The notes under the pieces: generated by a model
What the model saw: only the letters and a program-made list of their open reading frames with translations
Told to the model about the DNA's origin: nothing
Database searches by the model: none
In this document: positions 28,694 to 36,690 of the stretch, in pieces
Numbering within the stretch: position 1 is the stretch's first letter
How the letters are laid out: each line of letters opens with the position of its first letter
From: Streptomyces antimycoticus
Lineage (GTDB): Bacteria; Actinomycetota; Actinomycetes; Streptomycetales; Streptomycetaceae
Assembly (NCBI RefSeq): GCF_005405925.1
Contig: NZ_BJHV01000001.1
Location: 2,666,001-2,730,000, forward strand
Length of the DNA: 64,000 nt
Reading direction: 5' to 3'
Made by a program: the position numbers and the translations under genes

Positions 28694-28722
28694 GGGAATG
28701 CGCGTGAATCCCGCGCATTCCC
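28694..28722 (+). promoter_or_regulatory. Leader hairpin, copy 1
   Basis: GGGAATGCGCG (28694-28704) pairs perfectly with CGCGCATTCCC (28712-28722) across a 7-nt loop. It lies 29 nt before the MFS start, where it could affect mRNA stability or translation. The identical hairpin is in copy 2. Confidence 0.6.
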
Positions 28723-28751
28723 CCTGCCTGACGGTGTCTGGAAGGACGTCC

Positions 28752-30176
28752 ATGTCCCTAGCTGTAGCTTCCCCGGTCCGCATCGGGAGGCTGTCGATCG
28801 GTGCCCTCGGCATCTTGGCGCTCGCCCTCGGCACTCTGCAGTCGGTGGTGGAGCCAGCGCTCCCGCAGCTCCAACGTGAGCTGGGGGTCAGCCCTTCCGA
28901 AGGGGCATTGATCGGCAACACCCTGCTCATCACCGGCGCGGTCATCACACCCGTCGCGGGCAAACTCGGCGACCGCTACGGCGGAAAGCGGGTGCTGATA
29001 TGGCTGATGGCCGTGGTCTCGGCCGGTGGTGTGCTGGCGAGCCTCGCGCCGGACCTGCCGGTGCTGTTGCTCGGTCAGATATTGCAGGGCGTCATGGTGG
29101 GCGCGCTGCCCCTCTCCTTCATCCTGGTGCGCAAAAACCTCCCCGCACGCGAGTCACAGGTGGCGATCGGGGTGGTCATGGCGCTGTTCACGGGTGGCGG
29201 CATGGTGGGAACGCTGATCGCCGGACCGCTCTCGGAAGAGCTGTCCTGGCATTGGATGTTCGCGCTGCCGACCATCGCGATCATCGCGACGACGTTGGTC
29301 CTGATGCGGCTGATGCCGCATGATCCGCCGATCGCATCGGACGAGAGGATCGACTGGCCGGGCGTGGCTCTGCTGAGCGGCGCGTTGCTCGCGTTCATGA
29401 TCGGGCTCGTGCGGGTGACGGGCGACGGTCTGCCGCCCCTCGCGGTCGTCGCCCTCACCCTTCTCGTGGCCGCCCTCGCGACCGCATGGGTCGTCGTCGA
29501 GCGCCGGGCGGCCTCGCCGATGGTCGATCTGCGCATGCTGGCCAAGCCCGCGATGTGGCATTCGTGCGTGCTCACCTTGGTCGTCACCACCAGCTTCGGG
29601 ATGGTGGCCTTTCTGCTGCCGCAGATGTTCGCGATATCGGCCCACGGGTACGGCTTTGGACTCAGCACCACCGACATCGGACTGTTCCTGCTGCCGGGTG
29701 CCATCGCCGGGGCGGTCAGCGATTCGGTCGGCGGGGTCGTGGCGCGGCGTTTTGGTCTGCGTGCCGTGCTCGTCGGGGGTGCCGTCGTCACTGCGGCCAC
29801 CACGATCACCCTGGCGTCGCTGCACACCGCGGCCTGGCAGCTCGTCCTCGCGAAGGCGCTGACCGCGATCGCCGCGGGCGTGGCCGGCACGGCGTTGCTC
29901 ACCCGCGCCGCCGCCGCCGTCGACACCGGGGACACCGGCATCGCCACCAGCCTGCTCGTGGTGACGCGCGTGATCGGTGTCGCCCTGGGCTCTCAGGTCG
30001 GCGGCGCGATTCTCGACTCCGGGGCCGACTCGAAGACGGGCCTGCCGACCGAATCGGCCTTCGTCACGGGTTTCGTCACCGCCGGTCTCGTCGCCGCGGT
30101 GTCACTGCTCATTGTCCGCATCACGAAGATCCGCAGCACGCAGATCCGCAGCACGCAGAATGGAGCCCAGGCATGA
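28752..30176 (+). CDS. MFS drug exporter, 14-helix DHA2 type
   Basis: A 474-residue transporter with 14 predicted helices. The DHA2 signature is visible as GKLGDRYGGKRVL in the loop after helix 2 and in GQILQGVMVGALPLSF. It should export a drug or natural product in exchange for protons. ATG 28752 follows GAAGGA; an in-frame ATG at 28698 inside the duplicated leader would add 18 residues. The stop overlaps the monooxygenase start (ATGA), so the two are coupled. The C-terminus contains a 15-bp direct repeat (IRSTQIRSTQ). Confidence 0.9.
   Translation: MSLAVASPVRIGRLSIGALGILALALGTLQSVVEPALPQLQRELGVSPSEGALIGNTLLITGAVITPVAGKLGDRYGGKRVLIWLMAVVSAGGVLASLAPDLPVLLLGQILQGVMVGALPLSFILVRKNLPARESQVAIGVVMALFTGGGMVGTLIAGPLSEELSWHWMFALPTIAIIATTLVLMRLMPHDPPIASDERIDWPGVALLSGALLAFMIGLVRVTGDGLPPLAVVALTLLVAALATAWVVVERRAASPMVDLRMLAKPAMWHSCVLTLVVTTSFGMVAFLLPQMFAISAHGYGFGLSTTDIGLFLLPGAIAGAVSDSVGGVVARRFGLRAVLVGGAVVTAATTITLASLHTAAWQLVLAKALTAIAAGVAGTALLTRAAAAVDTGDTGIATSLLVVTRVIGVALGSQVGGAILDSGADSKTGLPTESAFVTGFVTAGLVAAVSLLIVRITKIRSTQIRSTQNGAQA
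30133..30162 (+). repeat. Tandem 15-bp repeat at the MFS gene 3' end
   Basis: Two copies of ATCCGCAGCACGCAG encode IRSTQ twice at the C-terminal tail. Confidence 0.75.
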
Positions 30177-31396
30177 CATCTACCGGTCTGTCGAAGGACG
30201 CGCGTACCCCCGCCAAGCGCACGGTCCTGATCTCCGGGGCCAGTATCGCCGGGCCCGCGCTGGCGTACTGGCTGCACCGGTCCGGATGCGCGGTCACCGT
30301 GGTGGAGAAGGCGGACGCGTTGCGCGCCGGTGGTTACCCGATCGACATCCGCGGTACCGCGATCGAGGTGGTCCGGCGGATGGGGATACTGCCGCGACTG
30401 CGGGACGCGCACATCGACTCGCGCCGCTGCACCTTTCTCGACGCCGATGGCGGCGAAGTGGCCTCGCTCAGCCCGAGCGCCGTTGCCGGCGGTGTCGAGG
30501 GACAGGACCTCGAAGTGCGGCGCGGGGATCTGGCGGCGAGCCTGTACGCGCTGGTCCGCGACGATGTGGAATTCCTGTTCGGCGACTCCATCGACACCCT
30601 CGACCAGTACGGGCAAGGGTTCGACGTGACGTTCCGCAGTGGGCAACGGCGCACGTTCGACTTGGTGGTCGGCGCCGACGGGATGCACTCCCAGACCCGG
30701 GAGACCCTGTTCGGCCCCGAGGAACGGTTCCACCGCTACCTCGGCTACTGCTTCGCCATCTTCACCATGCCGAACACCTTCGGGCTCTCCCGCGAGGTCA
30801 TGATGTGGAACACCCCGGGGAAGGCCGCGGCCCTCTACGCCGTCGGGGAAAACGACGAGCTGCACGCCTTCCTGAACTTTCACCAATCGGAGCCGCCGCT
30901 CGACGCCCTCCGGAACCCCGACGCCCAGCGGGACCTGGTGGCCACGGTCTTCGCGGACGCGGGATGGGAGGTCCCTCGCGTGGTCGACGCCCTGCGCGAC
31001 GCGGATGACCTGTTCTTCGACACGGCCGGTCAGATCCGCATGCCCCACTGGTCCAGCGGCCGCGTCGCGCTCGTCGGCGACGCCGCGTACGCACCCTCGT
31101 TCCTGACCGGACAGGGCTCGAGCCTCGCGCTGGTCGGTGCGTACATGCTGGCCGACGCCGTGGCCTCGCACCGGGATCACACCGCGGCCTTCGCCGCCTA
31201 CGAGCACGGCGTTCGCGAGTTCGTCGCCATGAATCAGGCACTGGTCGACAAGGGTGGGGCCACGCTCTTCCCCACCACCGCGGAGGCGCTGGAGCAGCGC
31301 AACACCCGGCTGCGTGGCCTCGTCACCCTGCCCTCCGCGCCGGCCCGGCCGGCCCACTCGGCCCTTACGCTGCCCGCATTCGCCCCGGTGCCGTGA
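30173..31396 (+). CDS. FAD-dependent monooxygenase (PF01494 type)
   Basis: A 407-residue flavoprotein hydroxylase. The N-terminal FAD fold is LISGASIAGPALAYWLHRSG, then VVEKADALRAGGYPIDIRG. The DG motif appears as VVGADGMHSQTR (about residue 165) and the second FAD motif as VALVGDAAYAPSFLTGQG (about 295). This group includes polyketide tailoring hydroxylases and antibiotic-inactivating enzymes (TetX-like). Coupling to the exporter suggests either tailoring of the PKS product or resistance. It converges on the response regulator gene with only 7 nt between stops if the latter's frame is repaired. Confidence 0.88.
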   Translation: MTSTGLSKDARTPAKRTVLISGASIAGPALAYWLHRSGCAVTVVEKADALRAGGYPIDIRGTAIEVVRRMGILPRLRDAHIDSRRCTFLDADGGEVASLSPSAVAGGVEGQDLEVRRGDLAASLYALVRDDVEFLFGDSIDTLDQYGQGFDVTFRSGQRRTFDLVVGADGMHSQTRETLFGPEERFHRYLGYCFAIFTMPNTFGLSREVMMWNTPGKAAALYAVGENDELHAFLNFHQSEPPLDALRNPDAQRDLVATVFADAGWEVPRVVDALRDADDLFFDTAGQIRMPHWSSGRVALVGDAAYAPSFLTGQGSSLALVGAYMLADAVASHRDHTAAFAAYEHGVREFVAMNQALVDKGGATLFPTTAEALEQRNTRLRGLVTLPSAPARPAHSALTLPAFAPVP

Positions 31397-31403
31397 CCTC
31401 GGA

Positions 31404-32095
31404 CTACGACAGGGGGTCGGCCCCGCCGTCGGGGCGGCGTGGGCCAGGCCCGTCCGGTAGGCGATGACGACGAGTTGGGCCCGGTCACGGGCCTCCAGCT
31501 TCGTCATGGCGCGCTGCACATGGGCGCGGACGGTGAAGGGGCTGAGGAACATCTGCTCGGCGATCTCCTGGTTGGACAGACCGGTCGCGACCAGTGCCAC
31601 CATCTCGCGTTCGCGCGGGGTGAGCACGGCGAGCTGTTCGGCGTGGCGGGGCGGGGCGCCGGCCGGTGTGGCCAGGAAGCGGGCGACCAAGGAGCGGGTC
31701 GCGGCGGGGGACAGCAGCGTGTCGCCGTCGGCGATCGTCCGCACGGCGTCCAGCAGGTCCGCGGCCCCGATGCCCTTGCCGATGAAGCCACCGGCCCCCG
31801 CGCGCAGCGCCTGAGCGACGTATTCGTCGGTCTCGTACGTGGTGAGGATCAGGATGCGGCTGGCACGCAGTTCCGGGTCCGCGCAGATCTCCGACGTGGC
31901 GGCGAGACCATCCACTTCCGGCATGCGGATGTCCATGAGCACCACGTCCGGGCGCAGTTGCCGGGTGAGTCTCACCGCCTCCCTGCCGTCGGCGGCCTCG
32001 CCGACCACGGTGATGTCGTCGGCGGAGTCGAGGAGCAGCCGGAAGGCCCCGCGCAGCAGGGCCTGATCGTCGGCGAGCAGCACTCGGAGCGTCAC
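31404..32095 (-). CDS. NarL/LuxR-type response regulator, apparent frameshift near 3' end
   Basis: The receiver domain (residues 1-120) has LLADDQALLRGAFRLLL, phosphoacceptor Asp in DVVLMDIRMPEVDG and a Lys in FIGKGIGAADLL. The LuxR HTH is at about 150-210 (LTPREREMVALVATGLSNQE and IAEQMFLSPFTVRAHV). As written the frame has no stop and runs on antisense through the monooxygenase gene to 29993. A sixth base in the run at 31412-31416 (five G on the + strand) gives an immediate TAG at 31404-31406 and a 230-residue protein. It starts at a GTG overlapping the repaired kinase stop (GTGA) and probably controls the exporter genes. Confidence 0.85.
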
Positions 32096-33431
32096 GGCGC
32101 ATCCCCGGCCTCTCCGTCGCCCGTCCGTACGTCGCCCGTCCGTCCGTCGCCTGTCGCCGCGTCGGCCATCTGCCCCTCGGGGTGGTCGCTCCGTCGGTGC
32201 TCCGCGTCGTGTCCTTGGCGGGCGGGAGGGGCAGGTCGGTGGAGACGAGGAAGCCGCCCTCCGGGCGCTTGCCCGCGGAGAGCTGTCCCCCGACCGCGGT
32301 GGCGCGTTCCCGCATCCCGATCAGACCGTAACCGGGCGGACGTTCCGGCATCGTGGGCGCACTCCGTCCCGTGGTCGCATTCGGTCCCGTACGGCCGCCC
32401 CTTCCGTCGTCGGCGACGGTGATGGTCACGCGATCGCGGTTCCAGGCGAGGCCCACCCGGGCGCTACCGGTACCGGCGTGCTTGGTCACGTTGGTCAGGG
32501 CCTCCTGGACGATGCGGTAGGCGGTGAGGTCCACTCCCGGCGACAGCGGCCTGGCCGTGCCCTCGTGGTGTACCGACACCTCCAGACCCGCGCGGCGGAA
32601 GGACTCGAGGAGCGTGGGAAGCCGGGACAGCCCGGGCGCCGGATCGCCGGGCGTGGGCGCGTCCCCGGACTGACGCAACAGACCGACCGTGGCCCGCAGT
32701 TCGTCGAGTGCGTGGCCGGTGGTCTCGACAAGCTCCGTCAGGCTCTTGCGGGTCTGCTCCGGGCGGGCGTCGAAGAGGTGGGCGGCGACCGAGGCCTGCG
32801 CGTTGGCCAGGGTGATCTGATGGGCCACGAGGTCGTGCAGTTCCCGGGCGATGCGCACCCGTTCCTCGGCCACTCTCCGGCGCGCCTCGCTCTCCCGGCT
32901 CTTCTCGGCCCGCTGGGCCCGCTCCTCCACGGCCGCCAGATAGGCCCGCCGGTTGTGCACCGCGTGCCCGAGTACGGCGGCCACCAGCGGGAACGCCGCC
33001 ACCGCCGCCACCCTGCTCGCGTCCTTCCACGAGAGGGCCCCGAACAAGGGGGTGGAGGCGACCAGCAGCGCCACGGAGGTGAGCGACACCGCGCTCGTCG
33101 CGTGCCGTTCGGTGCGCGCGGTGAGCGAGTAGGCGGTGATCACGGCGGGGGCCACGATGAGCGGGCTCAGCAGGAGGTCCGAGAACGGCACCAGCACACC
33201 GCTCGTGGTGGTGACCGCCATGGCCGCCAGGGGCGCCCGGTGCCGCACCGGCAGCACGGCACAGGACGTCACGGCGATGAGGTAGGCGGCGGCGGGCGGC
33301 AGTGACAGCGTGCTGCCGTCCTCCTTCAGCGCGCCGCCGAGCAGACAGAGCGCGAACGCCGTCGCGGTGATCGCTGCCTCCCGCCACCACGTGCCGCGTG
33401 ATCGCGGGCCACCGCCACCTGTGTTCGTCAT
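32092..33431 (-). CDS. NarL-type sensor histidine kinase, apparent frameshift near 3' end
   Basis: It has four or five N-terminal helices (to about residue 150) without a sizeable extracellular domain, so it senses at or in the membrane. HisKA_3 carries the phosphoacceptor in ARELHDLVAHQ. The HATPase domain shows EALTNVTKHAG, VADDGRGG and GYGLIGMRERA. The catalytic core is complete. After RSTDGAT the frame shifts; one extra base at the run 32179-32182 restores a C-terminal tail ending GDGEAGDAP with a TGA at 32092-32094 overlapping the regulator's GTG. Without it the frame runs uselessly into the regulator gene. Confidence 0.85.
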
Positions 33432-33438
33432 GGCCGGC

Positions 33439-35727
33439 TCAGCCCCGGTGCCGGCCGGCGGGGAGCGGCGCGACCGCCGCGTCCGGCACGGTCGCGGCGG
33501 CCGGGACATGCCTGGTCAGTGCCTCACCCTCGATATCCACATTCGGCAGCACACGGTCGAGGATACGGGGCAGCCACCAGGCCCGGTGGCCGAGCAGCGC
33601 CAGGACCGCGGGCACGATCGCCATCCGGACCACGAAGGCGTCGAAGAGGACGGCGGCGGCCAGGCCGACGCCCATCGTCTGGATGGTCGGGCTGCTCATC
33701 CCGACGAATCCGGCGAACACGCTGATCATGATGATCGCCGCCGCGGCCACCACCCGTCCGCTGTGCCGGAAGCCGCTCACGATCGCCTCGCCGGGGGACG
33801 CCCCATGGACGTGGGCCTCCCGCATCCGGGTGAGGAGGAAGACCTCGTAGTCCATGGCGAGGCCGAAGACGATGCCGATGATGAGAATCGGCATCAGCGA
33901 CATGACCGGTCCGGTCTGCTCGATGCCGAGCAGATCCGCCGCCCAGCCCCACTGGAAGACGGCGACGAGGACACCGAAGGCGGCACCCACCGACAGCAGG
34001 AAGCCGAGCGCGGCCTTGACCGGGACCAGGACCGAGCGGAAGACCACCAGCAGCAGGAGCAGCGCCAGGCCGATGACCACGGTGAGATAGGGGATGAGGG
34101 CGTCGGACATGGCTTCGGAGATGTCGATGTTCATCGCGGTGGTGCCGGTCACCAGGATCGCGGCGCCCGTGTCGGCCTCGACGCCGGAGACCGCGCCCCG
34201 GATCGCGTGCACCAGGTCCTTGGTCTCGCCGCTGTTCGGCGCGGTCTTGGGGACAGCGGTGAGGATGGCCGTGTCCTTGGTCCGGCTGAGCGCCGGATCA
34301 CCGACCGAGGCGATCCCGTCCACTCCCCGTAGGGTCGTGACGACCTGGTTTGTGGCGGCCCGGGTGTCCGCGGACTTCGAGGCGTCCACAACCACGGTCA
34401 ACGGGCCGTTGAAGCCGGGGCCGAAGCCTTCGGACAGCAGGTCGTAGGCGCGGCGCTGGGTGGTCTCCACCGACTTGGACTCGTCTCCGGGCAGCCCGAG
34501 TTCGAGGCTCAGCGCCGGCACGGCGACGGCGCCGAGGCCGAGTCCGGCGATCATCAGCACGGCCACCGGCCGGCGCAGCACGAACCGCGCCCAGCGGGTG
34601 CCTATGCGCTTCGCCGGCTTTGTCGCGATGGGTTGCCGGTCGCCTGCGGGTTCGTCGTGGCTGGTCGCGTAGTTCTCCGCGCCCCTTCGGGGCGCTCCGG
34701 CAGCCTTGCGGACGGCACGGGGCAGGACCCGGCGGCCGAAGAGGCCGAACAGCGCGGGGACCAGGGTCAGTGCGACGAGCACGGCGAGGGCCACGGCGCC
34801 CGCGCCGCCCATGCCCATCTTGGTGAGTTCGGGGATTCCGACGACCCCCAGCCCGACCAGGGCGATGAAGACGGTGGCGCCGGCGAAGACGACGGCGGAT
34901 CCGGCCGTGCCCACCGCCCGTCCGGCGGCCTCCTCCGGCTCGCTGCCCTGGGCGCACTCGTCACGGAAGCGGGAGGTGATGAAGAGGGCGTAGTCGATGC
35001 CAACCGCCAGCCCCAGCATCAGCGCCAGGATGGCGACGGTGGATGTCAGGCCCAGCGGCACGGCCAGCGCGGAGACCAGCCCGAAGGCGATGGCCACGCC
35101 CAACAGGGCGGTCAGCAGCGACAGTCCGGCCGCGACCAGCGACCCGAGGGCGAGGACCAGCACCACGGCCGCCACCGCCACGCCGATGAGCTCCGTCGTA
35201 CCGCCCGGTTCCTCTTCCGAATCCAGGGCCGAGCCGCCGACCTCCACGGTCAGCCCCGCGTCCCGGGCCTGGTTCGCGGCGTCCTCGAGGGCGCTCTTCG
35301 TCGACTCGGTCAGGTCGACGGCGCCCTCGGTGTAGGTGATCGTGGAGTAGGCGATGGTGCCGTCCTCGCTGACCGCGCCGCTCTCATAGGGGTCGGTGGT
35401 CGACGCGACCTGATCGCCCCCGTCCAGCGAGCCGAGCGCGTCCTGGACGGCCGCCTTGTTCTCCCTGGCCGTCACCCGCTGCCCGTCCGGTGCCTGGAAC
35501 ACCAAACGGGCCTCGGCGCCCTGGGAGTTGCTCTCGGGGAAGCGCTCGTCCAGCAGGTCGAACGCCTTCTGCGATTCGGTGCCGGGCATGGAGAGGTCCT
35601 CTTCCTCCCCGGCCGGTGCCATGGCGGCGGCGGCCAGGGCCAGCACCAGGGCGCCCAGCCACAGACCACCCACGAGCCGGCGCCGCCGGAAGGCCCACCG
35701 TCCGATCCGGTAAAGAAATGTCGCCAC
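33439..35727 (-). CDS. MMPL family exporter of the biosynthetic cluster
   Basis: A 762-residue RND/MMPL protein with 12 helices in two blocks. Block 1 has GLAVGIDYALFITSRFRDE; block 2 has GLAMDYEVFLLTRMREAH. Two extracytoplasmic domains follow helices 1 and 7. Such proteins export lipids, polyketides or drugs by proton motive force. The start is a GTG at 35727 placed 11 nt downstream of the duplicated leader (copy 2). The longer open frame upstream reads through that leader. The kinase starts 7 nt past its stop, giving the operon order exporter, kinase, regulator. Confidence 0.9.
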   Translation of the reverse strand: MATFLYRIGRWAFRRRRLVGGLWLGALVLALAAAAMAPAGEEEDLSMPGTESQKAFDLLDERFPESNSQGAEARLVFQAPDGQRVTARENKAAVQDALGSLDGGDQVASTTDPYESGAVSEDGTIAYSTITYTEGAVDLTESTKSALEDAANQARDAGLTVEVGGSALDSEEEPGGTTELIGVAVAAVVLVLALGSLVAAGLSLLTALLGVAIAFGLVSALAVPLGLTSTVAILALMLGLAVGIDYALFITSRFRDECAQGSEPEEAAGRAVGTAGSAVVFAGATVFIALVGLGVVGIPELTKMGMGGAGAVALAVLVALTLVPALFGLFGRRVLPRAVRKAAGAPRRGAENYATSHDEPAGDRQPIATKPAKRIGTRWARFVLRRPVAVLMIAGLGLGAVAVPALSLELGLPGDESKSVETTQRRAYDLLSEGFGPGFNGPLTVVVDASKSADTRAATNQVVTTLRGVDGIASVGDPALSRTKDTAILTAVPKTAPNSGETKDLVHAIRGAVSGVEADTGAAILVTGTTAMNIDISEAMSDALIPYLTVVIGLALLLLLVVFRSVLVPVKAALGFLLSVGAAFGVLVAVFQWGWAADLLGIEQTGPVMSLMPILIIGIVFGLAMDYEVFLLTRMREAHVHGASPGEAIVSGFRHSGRVVAAAAIIMISVFAGFVGMSSPTIQTMGVGLAAAVLFDAFVVRMAIVPAVLALLGHRAWWLPRILDRVLPNVDIEGEALTRHVPAAATVPDAAVAPLPAGRHRG

Positions 35728-35765
35728 CTGTAGATCACTCCAGACGCCGTCAGGCAAGGGGAATG

Positions 35766-35794
35766 CGCGGGATTCACGCGCATTCCCACCCTTC
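35766..35794 (-). promoter_or_regulatory. Leader hairpin, copy 2
   Basis: Identical in stem and loop to the copy 1 hairpin; approximate span. It lies about 35-65 nt before the MMPL start codon. Confidence 0.55.
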
Positions 35795-35870
35795 CTTCCG
35801 GCGCCCCGCCGGGCATCGTCTCCCGCCGCCGTCTTCCCCTGGTGCACCCGGACCAGCCACCCACCTGTCC

Positions 35871-35886
35871 TGGTGCGTACGCACCA
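35871..35886 (-). promoter_or_regulatory. Perfect 16-bp palindrome, operator candidate
   Basis: TGGTGCGTACGCACCA is fully self-complementary. Its place at the upstream end of both leaders suits a binding site for a dimeric regulator such as the cluster's LuxR-type response regulator, which is inference. Confidence 0.55.
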
Positions 35887-35931
35887 CAGGCGGGGACGGG
35901 GCCATCCCCCGTCCCCGCCCGGAGGAGCTGT

Positions 35932-36690
35932 TCACCCCAGCTCGGTGAGCCAGTCGGTGATGTGGCCGGCGGCGGCGGGGGCGTGCTGGTTGACGAGGGT
36001 GAAGTGGTTGCCCGCAGTGGTGCGGGTGGTGGTGATGTGGGGAAGGTCCGTCTGCCAGTCGTGCGGCACCGGGTCCGCCCCGTGTGCTGCGGGGAGCGGG
36101 TCCGAGGCGCGCAGGAGCAGGGTCGGGAAGGGCGTGGGTGCGGGGGTCCAGGTGTGGATGAGCCGTTCCATCCAGGCGTAGGCGGACAGGTCGGTGGCGG
36201 TGAAGCCGTCGGTGTGGTGCTCGCGCTCGTACAGGCCGTGCCACAGGTGGGGTTGGAGGGCGCGGGCGGCGCGGGATTCCAGGATGTAGGTGTCCAGGAG
36301 GACGACGGCCCGTACGGGCACCCCGTGGTCGGCGAGATGGCGGGCGGTCTCATGGGCGAGGATGCCGCCGGACGAGGTGCCCAGCAGGATCACCGGGTCG
36401 GTGGTCTCACCGCCGGTGCTCGCGGCCACGGCGTGGGCCAGCCCTTCGACGAGGGCTTCGCGGGTGGCGGGCAGTGGCTCGTCGGCGCCGAAGCCGGGGG
36501 CGTCAGGCAGGAGACGTCCCAGGTGTCGGGGAGCGCCCGGCCAGGGCGAAGTAGGTGTCGGGTCCGGTCAGGGGCACGATGGGGGCCACGCAGACCAGCC
36601 GGGTGCCTGTGATGCCGGTAGTGAGCCGGTCCAGGGTGGACGGCACCGGCCCGGTGCTCTTCGGCCGCAGGGCGGCGAGGTCGAGAAGCA
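35932..36690 (-). other. PKS thioesterase domain, two frame breaks
   Basis: The alpha/beta-hydrolase TE has its nucleophile in [13 protein letters not shown] (36367-36387) and the C-terminal His in [12 protein letters not shown]. The N-terminal part ([22 protein letters not shown]) is in the PKS frame. Between 36545 and 36500 the coding signal passes through two other frames ([11 protein letters not shown], then GFGADEPLP). Single-base additions at about 36533 and 36507 restore one frame. Confidence 0.8.

Larger units (their letters stand above)
28594..28742 (+). repeat. Duplicated 149-nt leader, copy 1 (before MFS exporter)
   Basis: This copy is 149 nt and matches the reverse complement of 35739-35887 with four mismatches by direct comparison. 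It ends 9 nt before the MFS start codon. It contains a near-palindrome at its distal end, a GGTGCACC octamer, GGAAGG, and an 11-bp hairpin. Being the upstream leader of one exporter gene in each orientation, it probably carries shared regulation. Confidence 0.95.
35739..35887 (-). repeat. Duplicated 149-nt leader, copy 2 (before MMPL exporter)
   Basis: The reverse complement matches 28594-28742 at all but four positions. It contains the perfect 16-bp palindrome, the GGTGCACC octamer, GGAAGG and the 11-bp hairpin. Together with copy 1 it brackets the MFS, monooxygenase, two-component and MMPL genes as a 7.3-kb inverted pair. Confidence 0.95.

Noticed and set aside
28594..28742. Insertion sequence or transposon end
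   Set aside because: No transposase or target-site duplication is visible. The repeats coincide exactly with gene leaders, so a regulatory duplication fits better.
29993..31403. Apparent 700-residue response regulator with a long C-terminal extension
   Set aside because: The extension is antisense to the monooxygenase gene and has no domain. One base at a five-G run gives a normal stop.
31485..32091. Apparent 220-residue C-terminal extension of the histidine kinase
   Set aside because: It reads the regulator gene in another frame and is Arg/Gly-rich; one base restores the usual overlapping TGA.
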